Shown here piece after piece: positions 17,964-27,619 of a stretch of 43,794 nt of DNA (positions are counted from its first letter, which is position 1; each line of letters begins with the position of its first letter). The DNA is from Pokkaliibacter plantistimulans (GTDB taxonomy: Bacteria > Pseudomonadota > Gammaproteobacteria > Pseudomonadales > Balneatricaceae). The position numbers were made by a program, and so were the translations under genes. The stretch is from positions 1 through 43,794 of the forward strand of contig NZ_LAPT01000006.1 in NCBI RefSeq assembly GCF_003194385.1, written 5' to 3'. The notes under the pieces were generated by a model. It saw only the letters and a program-made list of their open reading frames with translations, ran no database searches and was not told the DNA's origin.

Positions 17964-19918
17964 GGTGCGTTATTCCAGTGCAGAGCAAACAGGCTCTGTG
18001 GAGGAACCGTAAAGCTCAGTTGACCCTGACGGCAGACGAAGTGGCCAGAAGTTTCACCCTCGACAGTGAGGATTGTCAGGTTTAATGAAGTATTCGCACA
18101 TAACGACTTGCTTGGCAGAGTGACGTGCTGCATGCGTGCAGCTTTATTCACTGCAAGAATGCTGATACTGCGATTGTCAGTCATGGCCATGGCATCCACC
18201 TCAAAGGCACTGTTCTGCAGAGGCAGGGTGATGGGTTTCCAGAATCGGTTGATAAAGGCCATGGCTCTGGCAACCGGGCGAAGAGTGAACTGGCCGTTGT
18301 CAAAACCCACAATGCCCTTGTGATGGTTGTCATCATCGACTGTCAGAAACCAGGCAAGCCCAGAGAGTTTGCCGTCCATGGCACTGTTGATCACCACCGA
18401 TGTCCACCAGAGATCTGCATAAAAGGTATCCTGCTGATAGGGGCTGGTGCTATTGCCTGAGCCAATATTGGTCTGGTCTATATATAACGGCAGACGGGCG
18501 CTGCCATCAGGATGACTACCAACCAGTTGTGCTGCCTGTTGTACCGAATGGCGATACCAGCGAGTAGCTAGCAGATCTTTGGAGTGATCCCACTCATGCC
18601 AGGCGACCGCATCGACCAGCCCAGGATTATCGGCGAGCAGCTGACGGGCCCAGTCAATACCTTTGCGCTGAGCCGCCCCATCACTGAAAGGTGTGTTGAC
18701 GAAGTTGGCACTGGCAGGTGCTGCAATACGCACTCCTGCCTCATATGCGCCGGGATAACTGCGAACAAACTGGGCCATCTGGCGGAAGTAGCGTTCATAG
18801 CTGGCATAGTCAGGGTATACGTTGTTCGGTTCATCGGCGAAGCTGATATAGTGCAGGCCGCCATTCTGCAGGCGGATACGCATATTGAGCCAGGCAGCCA
18901 GGCCGCGTTTGACATCATCTGTTGCATCCAGCCTGCCTCTTTGTGCTCCGTTCATCCCTGTGCCTGCCAGGAGGGTGACGCTGTCTTCCATGCCCATTCT
19001 TTGCAGGGTCTGCATATTGTCATCCTGGCGGAATGGATCACGGTTGAGGGCATCATAGAAACTATAGGCTCCCAGAAAGCGCGGTTTCAGCGCTGCCAGA
19101 GACTGCAGCATAGCGCGGGGTAGCTGGCTGGCATTGAAGTCATAGAACCCTAGTTTGGGGGTTTTACCGTTGGCGTGCGTGCCCAGCGTCAGGCTGACCT
19201 GGCCAGTCGCGAAGTTGACATCGCGCAGGTCACCCGGTGACTGGGCGAACAGATTGGCGGTGCCATCCAGCCAGAACGCGGCCTTACCCGTACCATTCAG
19301 AGTGAGCTGCCAGACCTCCCGCTGCTGGCTGACGGGGAGGGGCAGACGGTCATACTGAAAACCGCGCTGCAGGGTTTGGCTCAGTGGTAGTTGCAGCTGC
19401 TTCCCATCGGACAACCGCCGCAGGCTGTAAGCACTGATACCTTTGTCCTGATATTTGCCGCCCAGTATCGCCTGTTCGCCTGCCTTGGTCTGGAAGTAGA
19501 GTTCACTGTTGCGTTGCTCTGCTGTCAGTGAGAAATGTACCTTGGAGGGCTGCAACAGAATGGCGGACTGCGGCGCGGCCAGTCGGAAGTTACGGAAGGA
19601 ATAACCAGGGATTACAACCTGATAGGGCCCCTGACCGGTCAGTGACGTGGTGTGTGAACCATTGGCATTGCCTGCGTCCAGCGTCTGCTCATCCAGCAAC
19701 TGGCCTTGGGCATCCAGTACAAAAAGGCGGTCCTGATTGGCATCAGCCAGCCAGGCAGCACGCCAGTCAATCTGCAATGTCGTCGCTGCTGCAGGAAAGA
19801 TATACAGCTGCACGGCACGCAGATTGCTCCAGGGCAGGGGGGAGGCGTGAGCAAGGTTGCTGATAACTAAGATTGTAGCTATGCACAACTGCAGTAGTCT
19901 CAGCCTTCTTATGTTCAT
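17960..19918 (-). CDS. Secreted glycosidase-like protein, copy A of a tandem pair
   Basis: This 652-residue protein has a Sec signal peptide ending NLAHA|SPL (cleavage after residue 25). Residues about 26-270 look like beta-sandwich domains (GPYQVVIPGYS, SELYFQTKAGEQ, AAFWLDGTANLF). A TIM-barrel-like region follows. FADEPNNVYPDYA puts Asp362-Glu363-Pro364-Asn365 where clan GH-A enzymes have Asn-Glu-Pro with the acid/base Glu. WHEW resembles the strand-6 His region, and LYIDQTNIGSGNS (Asp481-Gln482) stands where the nucleophile Glu would be expected. A short C-terminal sheet with a Cys pair closes the protein. PslG-like endoglycanases in other loci are a functional parallel, but no family could be assigned. 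It may cut, trim or bind the polymer in the periplasm. Clearly paralogous to the gene at 19964-21958. Confidence 0.75.
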   Translation of the reverse strand: MNIRRLRLLQLCIATILVISNLAHASPLPWSNLRAVQLYIFPAAATTLQIDWRAAWLADANQDRLFVLDAQGQLLDEQTLDAGNANGSHTTSLTGQGPYQVVIPGYSFRNFRLAAPQSAILLQPSKVHFSLTAEQRNSELYFQTKAGEQAILGGKYQDKGISAYSLRRLSDGKQLQLPLSQTLQRGFQYDRLPLPVSQQREVWQLTLNGTGKAAFWLDGTANLFAQSPGDLRDVNFATGQVSLTLGTHANGKTPKLGFYDFNASQLPRAMLQSLAALKPRFLGAYSFYDALNRDPFRQDDNMQTLQRMGMEDSVTLLAGTGMNGAQRGRLDATDDVKRGLAAWLNMRIRLQNGGLHYISFADEPNNVYPDYASYERYFRQMAQFVRSYPGAYEAGVRIAAPASANFVNTPFSDGAAQRKGIDWARQLLADNPGLVDAVAWHEWDHSKDLLATRWYRHSVQQAAQLVGSHPDGSARLPLYIDQTNIGSGNSTSPYQQDTFYADLWWTSVVINSAMDGKLSGLAWFLTVDDDNHHKGIVGFDNGQFTLRPVARAMAFINRFWKPITLPLQNSAFEVDAMAMTDNRSISILAVNKAARMQHVTLPSKSLCANTSLNLTILTVEGETSGHFVCRQGQLSFTVPPQSLFALHWNNAP

Positions 19919-19963
19919 CGCTATCTCCCCTCATTCCTTAACAAGACTAAATCATTCGTGCGA

Positions 19964-21958
19964 TTACTGAGCCGTCCATGACAGTGCAAAAATCGTTTCG
20001 CCGGGTACAGTAAAGGTGACCTTGCCATTACTGCAGCTGGTGCTGCGCTCGTACTCACCCCATTTGTTAAATACCGTCAGCTTGAGTGAGCTGTTGTTGC
20101 AGGGCACACCAGTTCCACCCAAAGTGACATTCTGTACTCGGTAGGGGGCCTTATTGACACCCAGAATGCGGCGTTGTGCCCCGTCCGACATGGCCATGGC
20201 ATCCACCTCAAAAGCATCATTGTTGAGCTTCTGCACCTTAGTCAGCCAGTGTTTAGCGACAAACTGCTGGGCATATCCAACCGGACGTAGCTGAAAATCG
20301 CTGGTCATAATACCTTTGTGATGGTTGGTATCATCGACGCCGGGGAAAAAGCTAAAGGCGGATAGCAAACCATCCTGAGACGCGTTGATGACAGCAGAAG
20401 CCCACCACATCGCTGCAAACAACGTATTTTGTTCGTAGTCGCTGGTACTGTTACCGGGGCCGATATTGGTCTGATCGATTAGTAGGGGAATACGTGGTGA
20501 CCCATCGGTTTTTTTGCCAACCAGACTGGCTGCTGTTTGTACTTCGGTGCGATAGCGACGGGTATCCAGCAGGTCGTAGACCATCCATTCATGCCATGCC
20601 AGTGCATCTAACGTTGAGGGGTAGCTTTTTAGTAGTTGTGCTGCCCACTGCACACCTCGTCGTTCGGTACTTTTAACATCCAGTGTTGTTGGTGGCGTTT
20701 CGGTAAAGCGTGAGCTGGCAGGAGCTATCACTCGAACCCCTGCCTGACGGGCGCCAGGGTAGTTGTTGATAAATTCGGACAGGCTGACAACGGCTTTTTC
20801 AAAAGTCGCATAGTCGGGATAACGGAAGTTTGGCTCATCAGCAATGGCCAGATAGTGAGGGCCGGGGTAGTTTGCCCGCACGATAGCATCCAGCCATTTA
20901 CTGATGCCGGTTCGGATATCACCATTATCTTCAGTAATACTGGTAGATCCATCTCTTCCGCTACCTGAAATTAGGGTAATTGTTTGCTCAACGCCATCTG
21001 CTTTGTATTGTGCTAGTGGAGCGTCCATACGTGATGGATCTCGTGTCAACGAATCATAGATTGCATATTGAGAAATAACTTTTGGTTTGGTTTTCAAGAT
21101 TTCAGCAAGTGCTGCCGAGGGTGGGTTATTGGCTTTATTTGGTGTGTCATAGTAATAACCGTACAGACCTAGCAGAGGTGTATTTCCTAATACAGTGTTG
21201 TTCAATGTTAAACCCACAGTGCCAACTGTGTAGAGATTGATGTCCTCATCTAGTGCGGCAGTATTCTGAGCAAAATAGTTATTAGTACCATCCAGCCAGA
21301 ATGCAGGTCTGCCTCCTTGACCCTTTAAGGTCAGTTTCCATAGCTGATCACTACTGCTGGTGGGTAGATCAGCCAAATCATACTGATAGCCATATTGATA
21401 GGACTGGTTGAGAGTCAGGGTGACCTTTTTATTGTCCGACAGGCGGACTGCCTCCAGAGCCGTAATCCCCCTGTAGTACTTTCCGCCTAGCTTAGCTTGC
21501 TCGTTGGCTTTAACTTTGAAATACAGTTCGGCATCAGTCTGACTGGTATCCATGAAGTACCGGCCTTTGGGTGGTTGTAGCACAATGTTGCTGCTATTAC
21601 TGACTACAGAAAAACGACGAGCAGAATATCCGGTTATTTCTAACTGATAAGGCCCCTTGTCGTTTAAAACGGCGGTATCGGAGCCATTAGTTTTATCAGT
21701 CCCAAGTATCCACGACTGACTGAGAGCACCTCGGCGGTTTAACAGGTAAACATGATCTTCATCTTGAGATGCACGGCCTACGGCGTCCTCCCATGAGAGT
21801 TGCAGATCTGTAGTACCTTGTGGAAAAAGATAAAAAGTCCCTTCTCTGAGACTGTTCCAATTTAAGGGGGCTGCCCAACTAGCAGAAGAGCCAATGGCAA
21901 TGGCAAAGGTTAGCAATGAGCGTTTAAAGAGCTGGGATTTGTTGTATTGCAGTTCCAT
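19964..21958 (-). CDS. Secreted glycosidase-like protein, copy B of a tandem pair
   Basis: This 664-residue protein has a signal peptide ending SASWA|APL (cleavage near residue 29) and the same architecture as the protein encoded at 17960-19918. Shared blocks include NSLREGTFYLFPQ-like opening, GPYQLEITGYSARRF, DAELYFKVKANEQAKLGGKY, AFWLDGTNNYFAQ, ADEPNFRYPDYATFE (Asp374-Glu375-Pro376-Asn377), the WHEW strand, IDQTNIGPGNSTS (Asp495-Gln496), DDTNHHKGI and FEVDAMAMSD. The signature IDQTN is conserved in both copies, so it is not a single mutation. Base composition is more AT-rich than copy A, mainly in the N-terminal half, which suggests an old duplication or separate acquisition. The 45-base gap to copy A allows one transcript. 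Function is inferred only as polysaccharide binding or processing. Confidence 0.75.
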   Translation of the reverse strand: MELQYNKSQLFKRSLLTFAIAIGSSASWAAPLNWNSLREGTFYLFPQGTTDLQLSWEDAVGRASQDEDHVYLLNRRGALSQSWILGTDKTNGSDTAVLNDKGPYQLEITGYSARRFSVVSNSSNIVLQPPKGRYFMDTSQTDAELYFKVKANEQAKLGGKYYRGITALEAVRLSDNKKVTLTLNQSYQYGYQYDLADLPTSSSDQLWKLTLKGQGGRPAFWLDGTNNYFAQNTAALDEDINLYTVGTVGLTLNNTVLGNTPLLGLYGYYYDTPNKANNPPSAALAEILKTKPKVISQYAIYDSLTRDPSRMDAPLAQYKADGVEQTITLISGSGRDGSTSITEDNGDIRTGISKWLDAIVRANYPGPHYLAIADEPNFRYPDYATFEKAVVSLSEFINNYPGARQAGVRVIAPASSRFTETPPTTLDVKSTERRGVQWAAQLLKSYPSTLDALAWHEWMVYDLLDTRRYRTEVQTAASLVGKKTDGSPRIPLLIDQTNIGPGNSTSDYEQNTLFAAMWWASAVINASQDGLLSAFSFFPGVDDTNHHKGIMTSDFQLRPVGYAQQFVAKHWLTKVQKLNNDAFEVDAMAMSDGAQRRILGVNKAPYRVQNVTLGGTGVPCNNSSLKLTVFNKWGEYERSTSCSNGKVTFTVPGETIFALSWTAQ

Positions 21959-22059
21959 TGAGTAACGTCCTTAGATCCTTGTTCACATTCCTGAATAGTG
22001 CTTTTTAACTCAGCGTCTGGAAGAGGGGAGGTCCTTTGGTTGTTTGATGGCTCCTTGGG

Positions 22060-23082
22060 TTAGTGATGAGGTCGGCCAGCTTGTTGGATTCGCCAGCCTA
22101 GCAGAGCGGGTGCGGCTGCCACCGCCTGGCTGATCCCTATACGGGGCAGACCATAAGGCATTGAGGATTGAGCGCTGTAGATCCCCGCTCGAGTGCTCAG
22201 TGCAAAAGGCAGGGCATGCTGTTGAATACAGGCCGTGACTGAGGCGCTGTAATTGCCATTGGGATAGCAATATATCGGCAGTGGTTGCTCGCAGTGGCTG
22301 GCAATGGCTGCCAGGCTGCGGCTGATGTCTTGTTGCAGTTGCGATGGTGACAAGCAGTCGAGCAAGGCGTGACTCGCTCCATGGGCACCAAAGCGAATCA
22401 GGCCACTCTGTTCAAGCTCGGTGACCTGAGCCCAGCTCATGGCCTGCGGCGGGTCCGACAGCGGGCAGCTGTCTGCCAGAGCTTGTAAGGTCGGTGCAGG
22501 CAGGTCTTTAAGGCTGGCTAGATAGCGCATAACCAGGCGGCTTCGGTCTGCATTTTGTGGCATCGACCTCAGGAGCTCAGGTACAGGTTTACCGGAGGCG
22601 GCCAGCCGTGGCAGTAAGCTGTCGATCGCGGCTAAGCCGAAACTCCCCCACAGGGTTTCCCCAATACTTTCCCACCAGAACCCTTGCCTGGTGCCTATAA
22701 AGTCGGTGGAAAGGAAAATGCTGGCGGGCACCTGATGTCGTTGCAATATGGGGAAGGCCAGGGTGGCATTGTCATGCCAGCCATCATCAAAGGTCAGCGC
22801 CAGACGCGGTCGATCAGAGGAGGAAGGAGTGGTCAGCAGCGGCTCCAGCTCACAAATGTCGAAATGCCGTTTTAGCCAGCCGAGCAGACGATCAAAGCTG
22901 TGCTGACCAACACATAGTTCGTTGCGATGAGGTAGGGAGGCAGCTTCATCACTCTCCACCACGCGATGTAGCATCAGGATCACAGCACGGTCGGCCAGAG
23001 CCTGTTTACCTGAGCCCGAGCGCAAGTAGAGAGCGCCAGCAGCCATCTTCAAGGCGCGTTTTAGCATGGTGAGATGCCTCAT
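22060..23082 (-). CDS. NodB-type polysaccharide deacetylase
   Basis: Carbohydrate esterase family 4-like protein of 340 residues. The metal site is complete: LTFDDGW carries Asp99 and Asp100 (motif 1), and HGASH supplies His234 and His238 (motif 2). Later YCYPNGNYS and YGLPRIG match motifs 3 and 5. There is no clear signal peptide, only a mildly hydrophobic N-terminus, so it could act on a lipid-linked intermediate in the cytoplasm or sit at the membrane. It would remove N- or O-acetyl groups from a sugar of the repeat unit. Its ATG overlaps the upstream glycosyltransferase stop by four bases. The 101 bases that follow its stop, up to copy B, hold nothing obvious on this strand. Confidence 0.88.
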   Translation of the reverse strand: MRHLTMLKRALKMAAGALYLRSGSGKQALADRAVILMLHRVVESDEAASLPHRNELCVGQHSFDRLLGWLKRHFDICELEPLLTTPSSSDRPRLALTFDDGWHDNATLAFPILQRHQVPASIFLSTDFIGTRQGFWWESIGETLWGSFGLAAIDSLLPRLAASGKPVPELLRSMPQNADRSRLVMRYLASLKDLPAPTLQALADSCPLSDPPQAMSWAQVTELEQSGLIRFGAHGASHALLDCLSPSQLQQDISRSLAAIASHCEQPLPIYCYPNGNYSASVTACIQQHALPFALSTRAGIYSAQSSMPYGLPRIGISQAVAAAPALLGWRIQQAGRPHH

Positions 23083-24215
23083 CTATTCTGCTGTGGATTC
23101 CACATTTTCAGGCGTTTGCCAAAGATAAACTGGATCACCGCAATGGCCATTCCAGACAGTGAGATCAGGGTATAGCCTGCCAGTCGAAAAGGCTTGGGGA
23201 GTCGCTTGGTATGGTCCAGTAATCCGACGATTGCCACAGCATAGGCCGCTATTTGACAGAGTAGGGCGGTTTGATAAAAACCATGGTGTTGCCACAGGGC
23301 AAGATTACTAAGTATGAGAGGAATCAATAACAAAGGAGCCAGACGGCGTATCAGCTTGTGGCTGAGCAGTGCCACCGCATAGCCGCCAAATCGCAGTGGA
23401 TTCATCAATTGTTTACGACAGGCCAGGCTTTGCAGGCCGCCCAGCGTGACTCTGAGCCGACGACTGAATTGCTTGTTGGTTTCGTCCACGCCTTCATCAA
23501 GGACTTTGGCTGCATCCACATAGACAAGGCGCTTGCCCGCTGCAGGGGCACAGGTGCTGATAAAGAAGTCATCATTCACGTCGGAAGGAATAGCTTGAAA
23601 TAGTGATCGGCGGATAGCCAATAGGGCTCCATCCAATGCGACGGTACAGCCGGTCTGGTTTTCCGCCCTGCGTATCCAGGCCTCGTAGCGGCGGTAGAGG
23701 CTGTCGCCCTGACTCAGCGCATGGCCGGGTTTGGAGATGATCATATTCCCTCCGGTGGCGCCCACGGCTGTGTCACTGAACGGTGCCATCAGCGCTCCCA
23801 GCGTAGAGGGAAACCACTGATTGTCTGCATCGGTAAACACCAACACATCACCAGAGGCGTACTGTACGGCAGTGTTTAATGTGGCTTGTTTGCCTTGTCT
23901 GGGTAGGTCCAGCAGCAGAATATCGGGATGATTGAATGTCCGGGCCAGGGCAATGGTGTCGTCTGTAGAGCCGTCGCTGGCAATAATGATCTGCCGCGCA
24001 GAAGGGAGATAGTCTTGCTCCAGCAGGCTCTTGATCTTGCCCTCAATGTGCCGCTCTTCATTATGGGCAGCAACAATGATGCTGATGGACTGAGGGTGTG
24101 GTGCCAGGGCGATTTGCCGAGGCTTGAATGCTGCCATCATGGCGAGTCCCAGGGGAAAGCCGATATAGGCATAGAAAGGAATCAGCAGGCTCAGCCAAAA
24201 AATAATCTCAGCCAC
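23079..24215 (-). CDS. Membrane GT2 glycosyltransferase
   Basis: This 378-residue protein has an N-terminal membrane helix (EIIFWLSLLIPFYAYIGFPL), a GT-A domain and three to four C-terminal helices. Motifs are SIIVAAHNEERHIEGKI, IASDGSTDDT, the metal site FTDADNQW, and NDDFF in the acceptor region, followed by FSRRLRVTLGG in place of the QxxRW of processive synthases. This layout is common for EpsD/IcaA-like transferases that add one sugar to a lipid-linked acceptor. It overlaps the deacetylase gene by four bases and the upstream GT2 by eight, so the three are coupled. Confidence 0.87.
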   Translation of the reverse strand: MAEIIFWLSLLIPFYAYIGFPLGLAMMAAFKPRQIALAPHPQSISIIVAAHNEERHIEGKIKSLLEQDYLPSARQIIIASDGSTDDTIALARTFNHPDILLLDLPRQGKQATLNTAVQYASGDVLVFTDADNQWFPSTLGALMAPFSDTAVGATGGNMIISKPGHALSQGDSLYRRYEAWIRRAENQTGCTVALDGALLAIRRSLFQAIPSDVNDDFFISTCAPAAGKRLVYVDAAKVLDEGVDETNKQFSRRLRVTLGGLQSLACRKQLMNPLRFGGYAVALLSHKLIRRLAPLLLIPLILSNLALWQHHGFYQTALLCQIAAYAVAIVGLLDHTKRLPKPFRLAGYTLISLSGMAIAVIQFIFGKRLKMWNPQQNR

Positions 24216-25170
24216 GTTCCGGCCTCCTTGCCTGGTAGCGGATCAGTCCCAGCAATAAAGCGACGGCTGCCAGATGCAGACGAAGCCAGTGCAGGGGCCA
24301 CAGTCTTAGCGTCAGTAATGGGTCTCGGTGCCAGCGCGTCTGGCGCAGGCTCAGCAGTAATGGCAGGGCCAGGCTCATGCTGAGAGCAGGCAGGCCAGAC
24401 CAGGTATTCCCCCAGATACAACCCAGCACTCCATAAAGTGTCAGCAGCCAGCACAGGATCGACAGCAGAGGGAACCGCAGTACACGCCATTGGCGCTCCT
24501 GCTGCAGTAGTTGCACATTGCTCCCTTGACGCCATAGCTCCTTACCAATCCATTCCCGCCAGCTGCCTTCATAACCCCAGTGCAGCGCTGGCGGATGGGT
24601 CAGGCAGATGAGCTTTGCCCCGGCCTTACGCAGGCGCAGGCTGAACTCTTTGTCTTCGCCGCTCTGCAATTGTTCATCGAAGCCCCCTGCTTTACTGATC
24701 CACTCCCGTTTCAGAACGACATTGCAGACCGACAGCCACTGCATATCGCGCACGGGGACGTGGGTAAGGTGATTGCGCGCCTGCCATGTGTGGGCAAACC
24801 AGGGAGCCGCAGCGGGGGTGGTCAGCGAGAGGGCTACCATGTCGCCTTGCTGATGAGCTATGGCGTCGAGACTGAGTGCCAGCCAGTCCAGGGGGACTTC
24901 AATATCGGCATCTAAAAACGCCAGATAATCACCGCTGGCAGCGGCAATCCCCCGGTTGCGTAGTGCACCAACGACGATGCCAGGGTAACTGATGACGCTG
25001 GCACCCAGGGCAGCAGCCAGAGCCGGGCCGTTATCCTGCGAGCCATTGTCCATCACCAGCAGTTCACAACAGATCCCTGCATGATCTGCCGCAAGGCGCG
25101 CTGCCCGCAGCGTTCGCTCGATATGGCGTGCCTCGTTATACATGGGGATGATGATGCTAACTAGGGTCAT
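24208..25170 (-). CDS. GT2-family glycosyltransferase with C-terminal membrane segments
   Basis: This 320-residue protein has SIIIPMYNEARHIERTLRA at the N-terminus, VMDNGSQDNG in the nucleotide site, the metal-binding FLDADIEVP, and FDEQLQSGEDKEFSLRLRKAG on the acceptor side. Three hydrophobic segments after residue 225 (LLSILCWLLTLYGVLGCIW and those following) anchor it. It overlaps the polymerase gene upstream by four bases (25167-25170) and the next GT2 by eight. It likely extends the repeat unit at the inner face of the membrane. Confidence 0.87.
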   Translation of the reverse strand: MTLVSIIIPMYNEARHIERTLRAARLAADHAGICCELLVMDNGSQDNGPALAAALGASVISYPGIVVGALRNRGIAAASGDYLAFLDADIEVPLDWLALSLDAIAHQQGDMVALSLTTPAAAPWFAHTWQARNHLTHVPVRDMQWLSVCNVVLKREWISKAGGFDEQLQSGEDKEFSLRLRKAGAKLICLTHPPALHWGYEGSWREWIGKELWRQGSNVQLLQQERQWRVLRFPLLSILCWLLTLYGVLGCIWGNTWSGLPALSMSLALPLLLSLRQTRWHRDPLLTLRLWPLHWLRLHLAAVALLLGLIRYQARRPERG

Positions 25171-26546
25171 GGCTGATTTGTCGGTGGGGAAGATATATAG
25201 GGGGGAACAACATGACCTTGGCTGCAGCGGAGGCCAAAGCTGGAAAGTGCCAGCAAAAACCAGATGTATTTATGGTCTTGAATACTTAAAAACATGAGGA
25301 AAAACATGGTCACCATCAGGGCGAGACCGAAGTGGGTCATCAGGTTAGCTTGATGCTGCTGTCCAAGCTGCAAAAAATATCGCCGGGCAAGGTAGTAGTT
25401 GCGAAATGCGAGGATAAACAGACCCACAAAAGCGATCACTGCAGGCAGGCCCGCTTCTGCGGCCATCTGCATATAGGTATTGTGAGCTGCCCTATACAGG
25501 TCGGTGCGATCAGGCATAAAAGAAAAAGCTACGGCGTAGCTGGAACGTGCAAAATTCAACGGAAAGGTACCTGGTCCGGTGCCGAATAAAGGATGGTTCT
25601 CGACGACCTGCAGGCCTACGATCAGATATGAGGTGCGGCGACCAAGAGAGGGATCCTGAGCCACACTGGGGCCAGACACCAATGAGGTCAAAGACTCAAT
25701 ACGTTGGATGTAGCTTTCGGGCACCATAACGATCATGGTACTCACCAGTATCACCAGGCCTAGCAAGGCAAAACCGAAGTGACGTGGGTGCAAGTGATGA
25801 AGTGCATAGCGGTAGTGCCAGAGGCAAGCCAGTAGCACAACAGCCAGAACTACCAGTCCTGAGCGTGAGTCGGTACTGATCAGTGCCTTTGTCAGCACGC
25901 ATGCAACACCAAGCCAGAAAAGGCGCTCCAACCAATGTGTTTTGGAAGCAATAAGCAGCAAAGAAAATACAATGCCAACATCCAACTGCAGGGCATAGTA
26001 GTTCGGATCCCCAGTGAAGCCTGCTTCGCGGTTGTTGATCATGGTGCTTGGATCGGCAATCAGGTAGGTAACTGCCACACCGAGCGCACAGCCTTTGGCT
26101 ATAAGTGTCAGATTCAGTCTGGGAGCGAGCAGGATGGTAGCGGCAAAGCATATCTGACTCAGCATCAGCTCTCGTGTAGTAAAGGTAGACAAGGGTTTGT
26201 CCTGCGAGTACCAGACGCTGACCAGGTAGAACAGCATAAACGTGCCTAAGCTTAGCCATAGGTTACTGCGCAGTTGGTTGAAGGATATCTGCTTCAGTGC
26301 CAATTGCATGACCAGAATCACGAAGAGGGGGGCAAGAAACTTATTGGCACTGATGTCTATACCAAATGCACCCTCAAATGGCAGGCTCAGCCATGCAGCG
26401 GTGAGCACCCATTCTGGCTTTTTGTAAGCGACTATCATGACCACCAGTAAGGGGACAATCATGGGAGCCAGCTCTGGTGAAGGGCTGAGCAATATACCTA
26501 TGCAACTCACCACCAGCAGGGCGAACAGCGCGACGGTAGCGATCAC
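25167..26546 (-). CDS. Wzy/O-antigen ligase-family polymerase
   Basis: Polytopic membrane protein with about ten to twelve helices and a large periplasmic loop, as in Wzy polymerases and WaaL ligases. The family motif HNTYMQMAAEAGLPAVIAF lies after the loop, near residues 370-390. In this locus it most likely joins repeat units delivered by Wzx. The longest frame starts at an ATG at 26588 and would overlap the glycosyltransferase by 46 bases. I prefer the GTG at 26546, which makes a GTGA overlap with the upstream stop and has GGGAG nine bases before it; this start gives 459 residues. Whether it is a ligase or a polymerase cannot be told from sequence. Confidence 0.85.
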   Translation of the reverse strand: MIATVALFALLVVSCIGILLSPSPELAPMIVPLLVVMIVAYKKPEWVLTAAWLSLPFEGAFGIDISANKFLAPLFVILVMQLALKQISFNQLRSNLWLSLGTFMLFYLVSVWYSQDKPLSTFTTRELMLSQICFAATILLAPRLNLTLIAKGCALGVAVTYLIADPSTMINNREAGFTGDPNYYALQLDVGIVFSLLLIASKTHWLERLFWLGVACVLTKALISTDSRSGLVVLAVVLLACLWHYRYALHHLHPRHFGFALLGLVILVSTMIVMVPESYIQRIESLTSLVSGPSVAQDPSLGRRTSYLIVGLQVVENHPLFGTGPGTFPLNFARSSYAVAFSFMPDRTDLYRAAHNTYMQMAAEAGLPAVIAFVGLFILAFRNYYLARRYFLQLGQQHQANLMTHFGLALMVTMFFLMFLSIQDHKYIWFLLALSSFGLRCSQGHVVPPYISSPPTNQP

Positions 26547-27619
26547 TTGGCCTGGCTCCCGCAGAGAGACTGATAGACCGCACTCCATTGTTTGACCAGC
26601 TCAGGCAGGTCATAGCGCTGTTTTAATACGGTAAAGGCTGACTGGGCTAAGTGTGGTCCTAGTTCTGGCCGCTCCAGTAGGGTGGTCAGGTGCTGTTGCA
26701 GAGTCTGCGTATCCAGCGCCGGTGCCAGCAGGCCACTGTGGCCATCGTCAAGCACATCGGGAATCCCTCCTACGGCAAAAGAGACGACTGGCAGACCGGC
26801 GGCCATCGCCTCCAGCAATATCATGGGTGTACCTTCGGTGCGTGAACTGATCACCAGAATATCCAGTCGTTGCAACCATGAGACCATATCCTGCTGGTAA
26901 CCGGGCAGGGTGATCTGTGCCTGTAGTTGTTGCGCCTTGATACGCTCCTCCAGGCGGCTCTGCTCTGGGCCCTCGCCGAGCATGACGGCGCGTAGCTGAG
27001 GGTATGTCTGGCACAACGGGATCAGGGCATCCAGAAACAGGTCGGGGCCTTTCTCGCCACTCAGGCGTCCGACAAAACCAATCAGGCTGGTTGGGCCGAG
27101 GCGGCGGCGCGTTGCTGGCGGCTGATCAGGAGCATGCATGCCATTGGGGATGACTGTCAGCTTCTGTGACTGGACCCGATGGGCAGTATGGATGCGTGCC
27201 ACGCTGTCCGCGACACATACTGCCCGTTTTATCCAGGGGAACTTGCACATCTGCAGGCTGGCCCAGGTATACAGCCGCTGTTTGCGGCTACGGGGGGTGA
27301 AACCATGCTGAGTAAATATCACCGGCTGGCGGTCGAGCACGCCCGATAGCCAGGCCCACACCTGGGCTTTGAAGTTATGGGCATTGATGATGCAGGGGGC
27401 ATCGGGCATCTGCTGCAACAGCTGACGCCAGCTGGCAAAGTTTGCGCAACTGCTACAGTCTACGCCTGCAGCAGTAAAGCGCTGGCGCAGGGCGTCAGGC
27501 CCCTGAATCAACACCACCCGGTGGTGGCCTGGGGTGGTCAGGCAGTGGTCCAGTAACATCCGTTCGGCGCCGTAGAATTCGCGGCTGCTTATCAGATGCA
27601 TGACAGTGGGCAGGTTCAT
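26543..27619 (-). CDS. GT4-family glycosyltransferase
   Basis: This is a GT-B fold glycosyltransferase of 358 residues. The N-terminal half begins MHLISSREFYGAERML, with the glycine-rich acceptor loop. The C-terminal half has GFVGRLSGEKGPDLFLDAL, the nucleotide-sugar strand, and the EGTPMILLEAMAAGLPVV segment with the E-x7-E pattern of the family. The chosen ATG at 27619 shares one base with the stop of the co-polymerase gene (TGATG), a typical coupling. An in-frame ATG at 27646 would add nine residues. A membrane segment was not seen, so it probably works at the cytoplasmic face. Confidence 0.88.
   Translation of the reverse strand: MNLPTVMHLISSREFYGAERMLLDHCLTTPGHHRVVLIQGPDALRQRFTAAGVDCSSCANFASWRQLLQQMPDAPCIINAHNFKAQVWAWLSGVLDRQPVIFTQHGFTPRSRKQRLYTWASLQMCKFPWIKRAVCVADSVARIHTAHRVQSQKLTVIPNGMHAPDQPPATRRRLGPTSLIGFVGRLSGEKGPDLFLDALIPLCQTYPQLRAVMLGEGPEQSRLEERIKAQQLQAQITLPGYQQDMVSWLQRLDILVISSRTEGTPMILLEAMAAGLPVVSFAVGGIPDVLDDGHSGLLAPALDTQTLQQHLTTLLERPELGPHLAQSAFTVLKQRYDLPELVKQWSAVYQSLCGSQAK

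Noticed and set aside
22010-22270. Open frame of 86 codons on the minus strand
   Set aside because: Out of frame with, and mostly inside, the deacetylase gene; no ribosome site or family.
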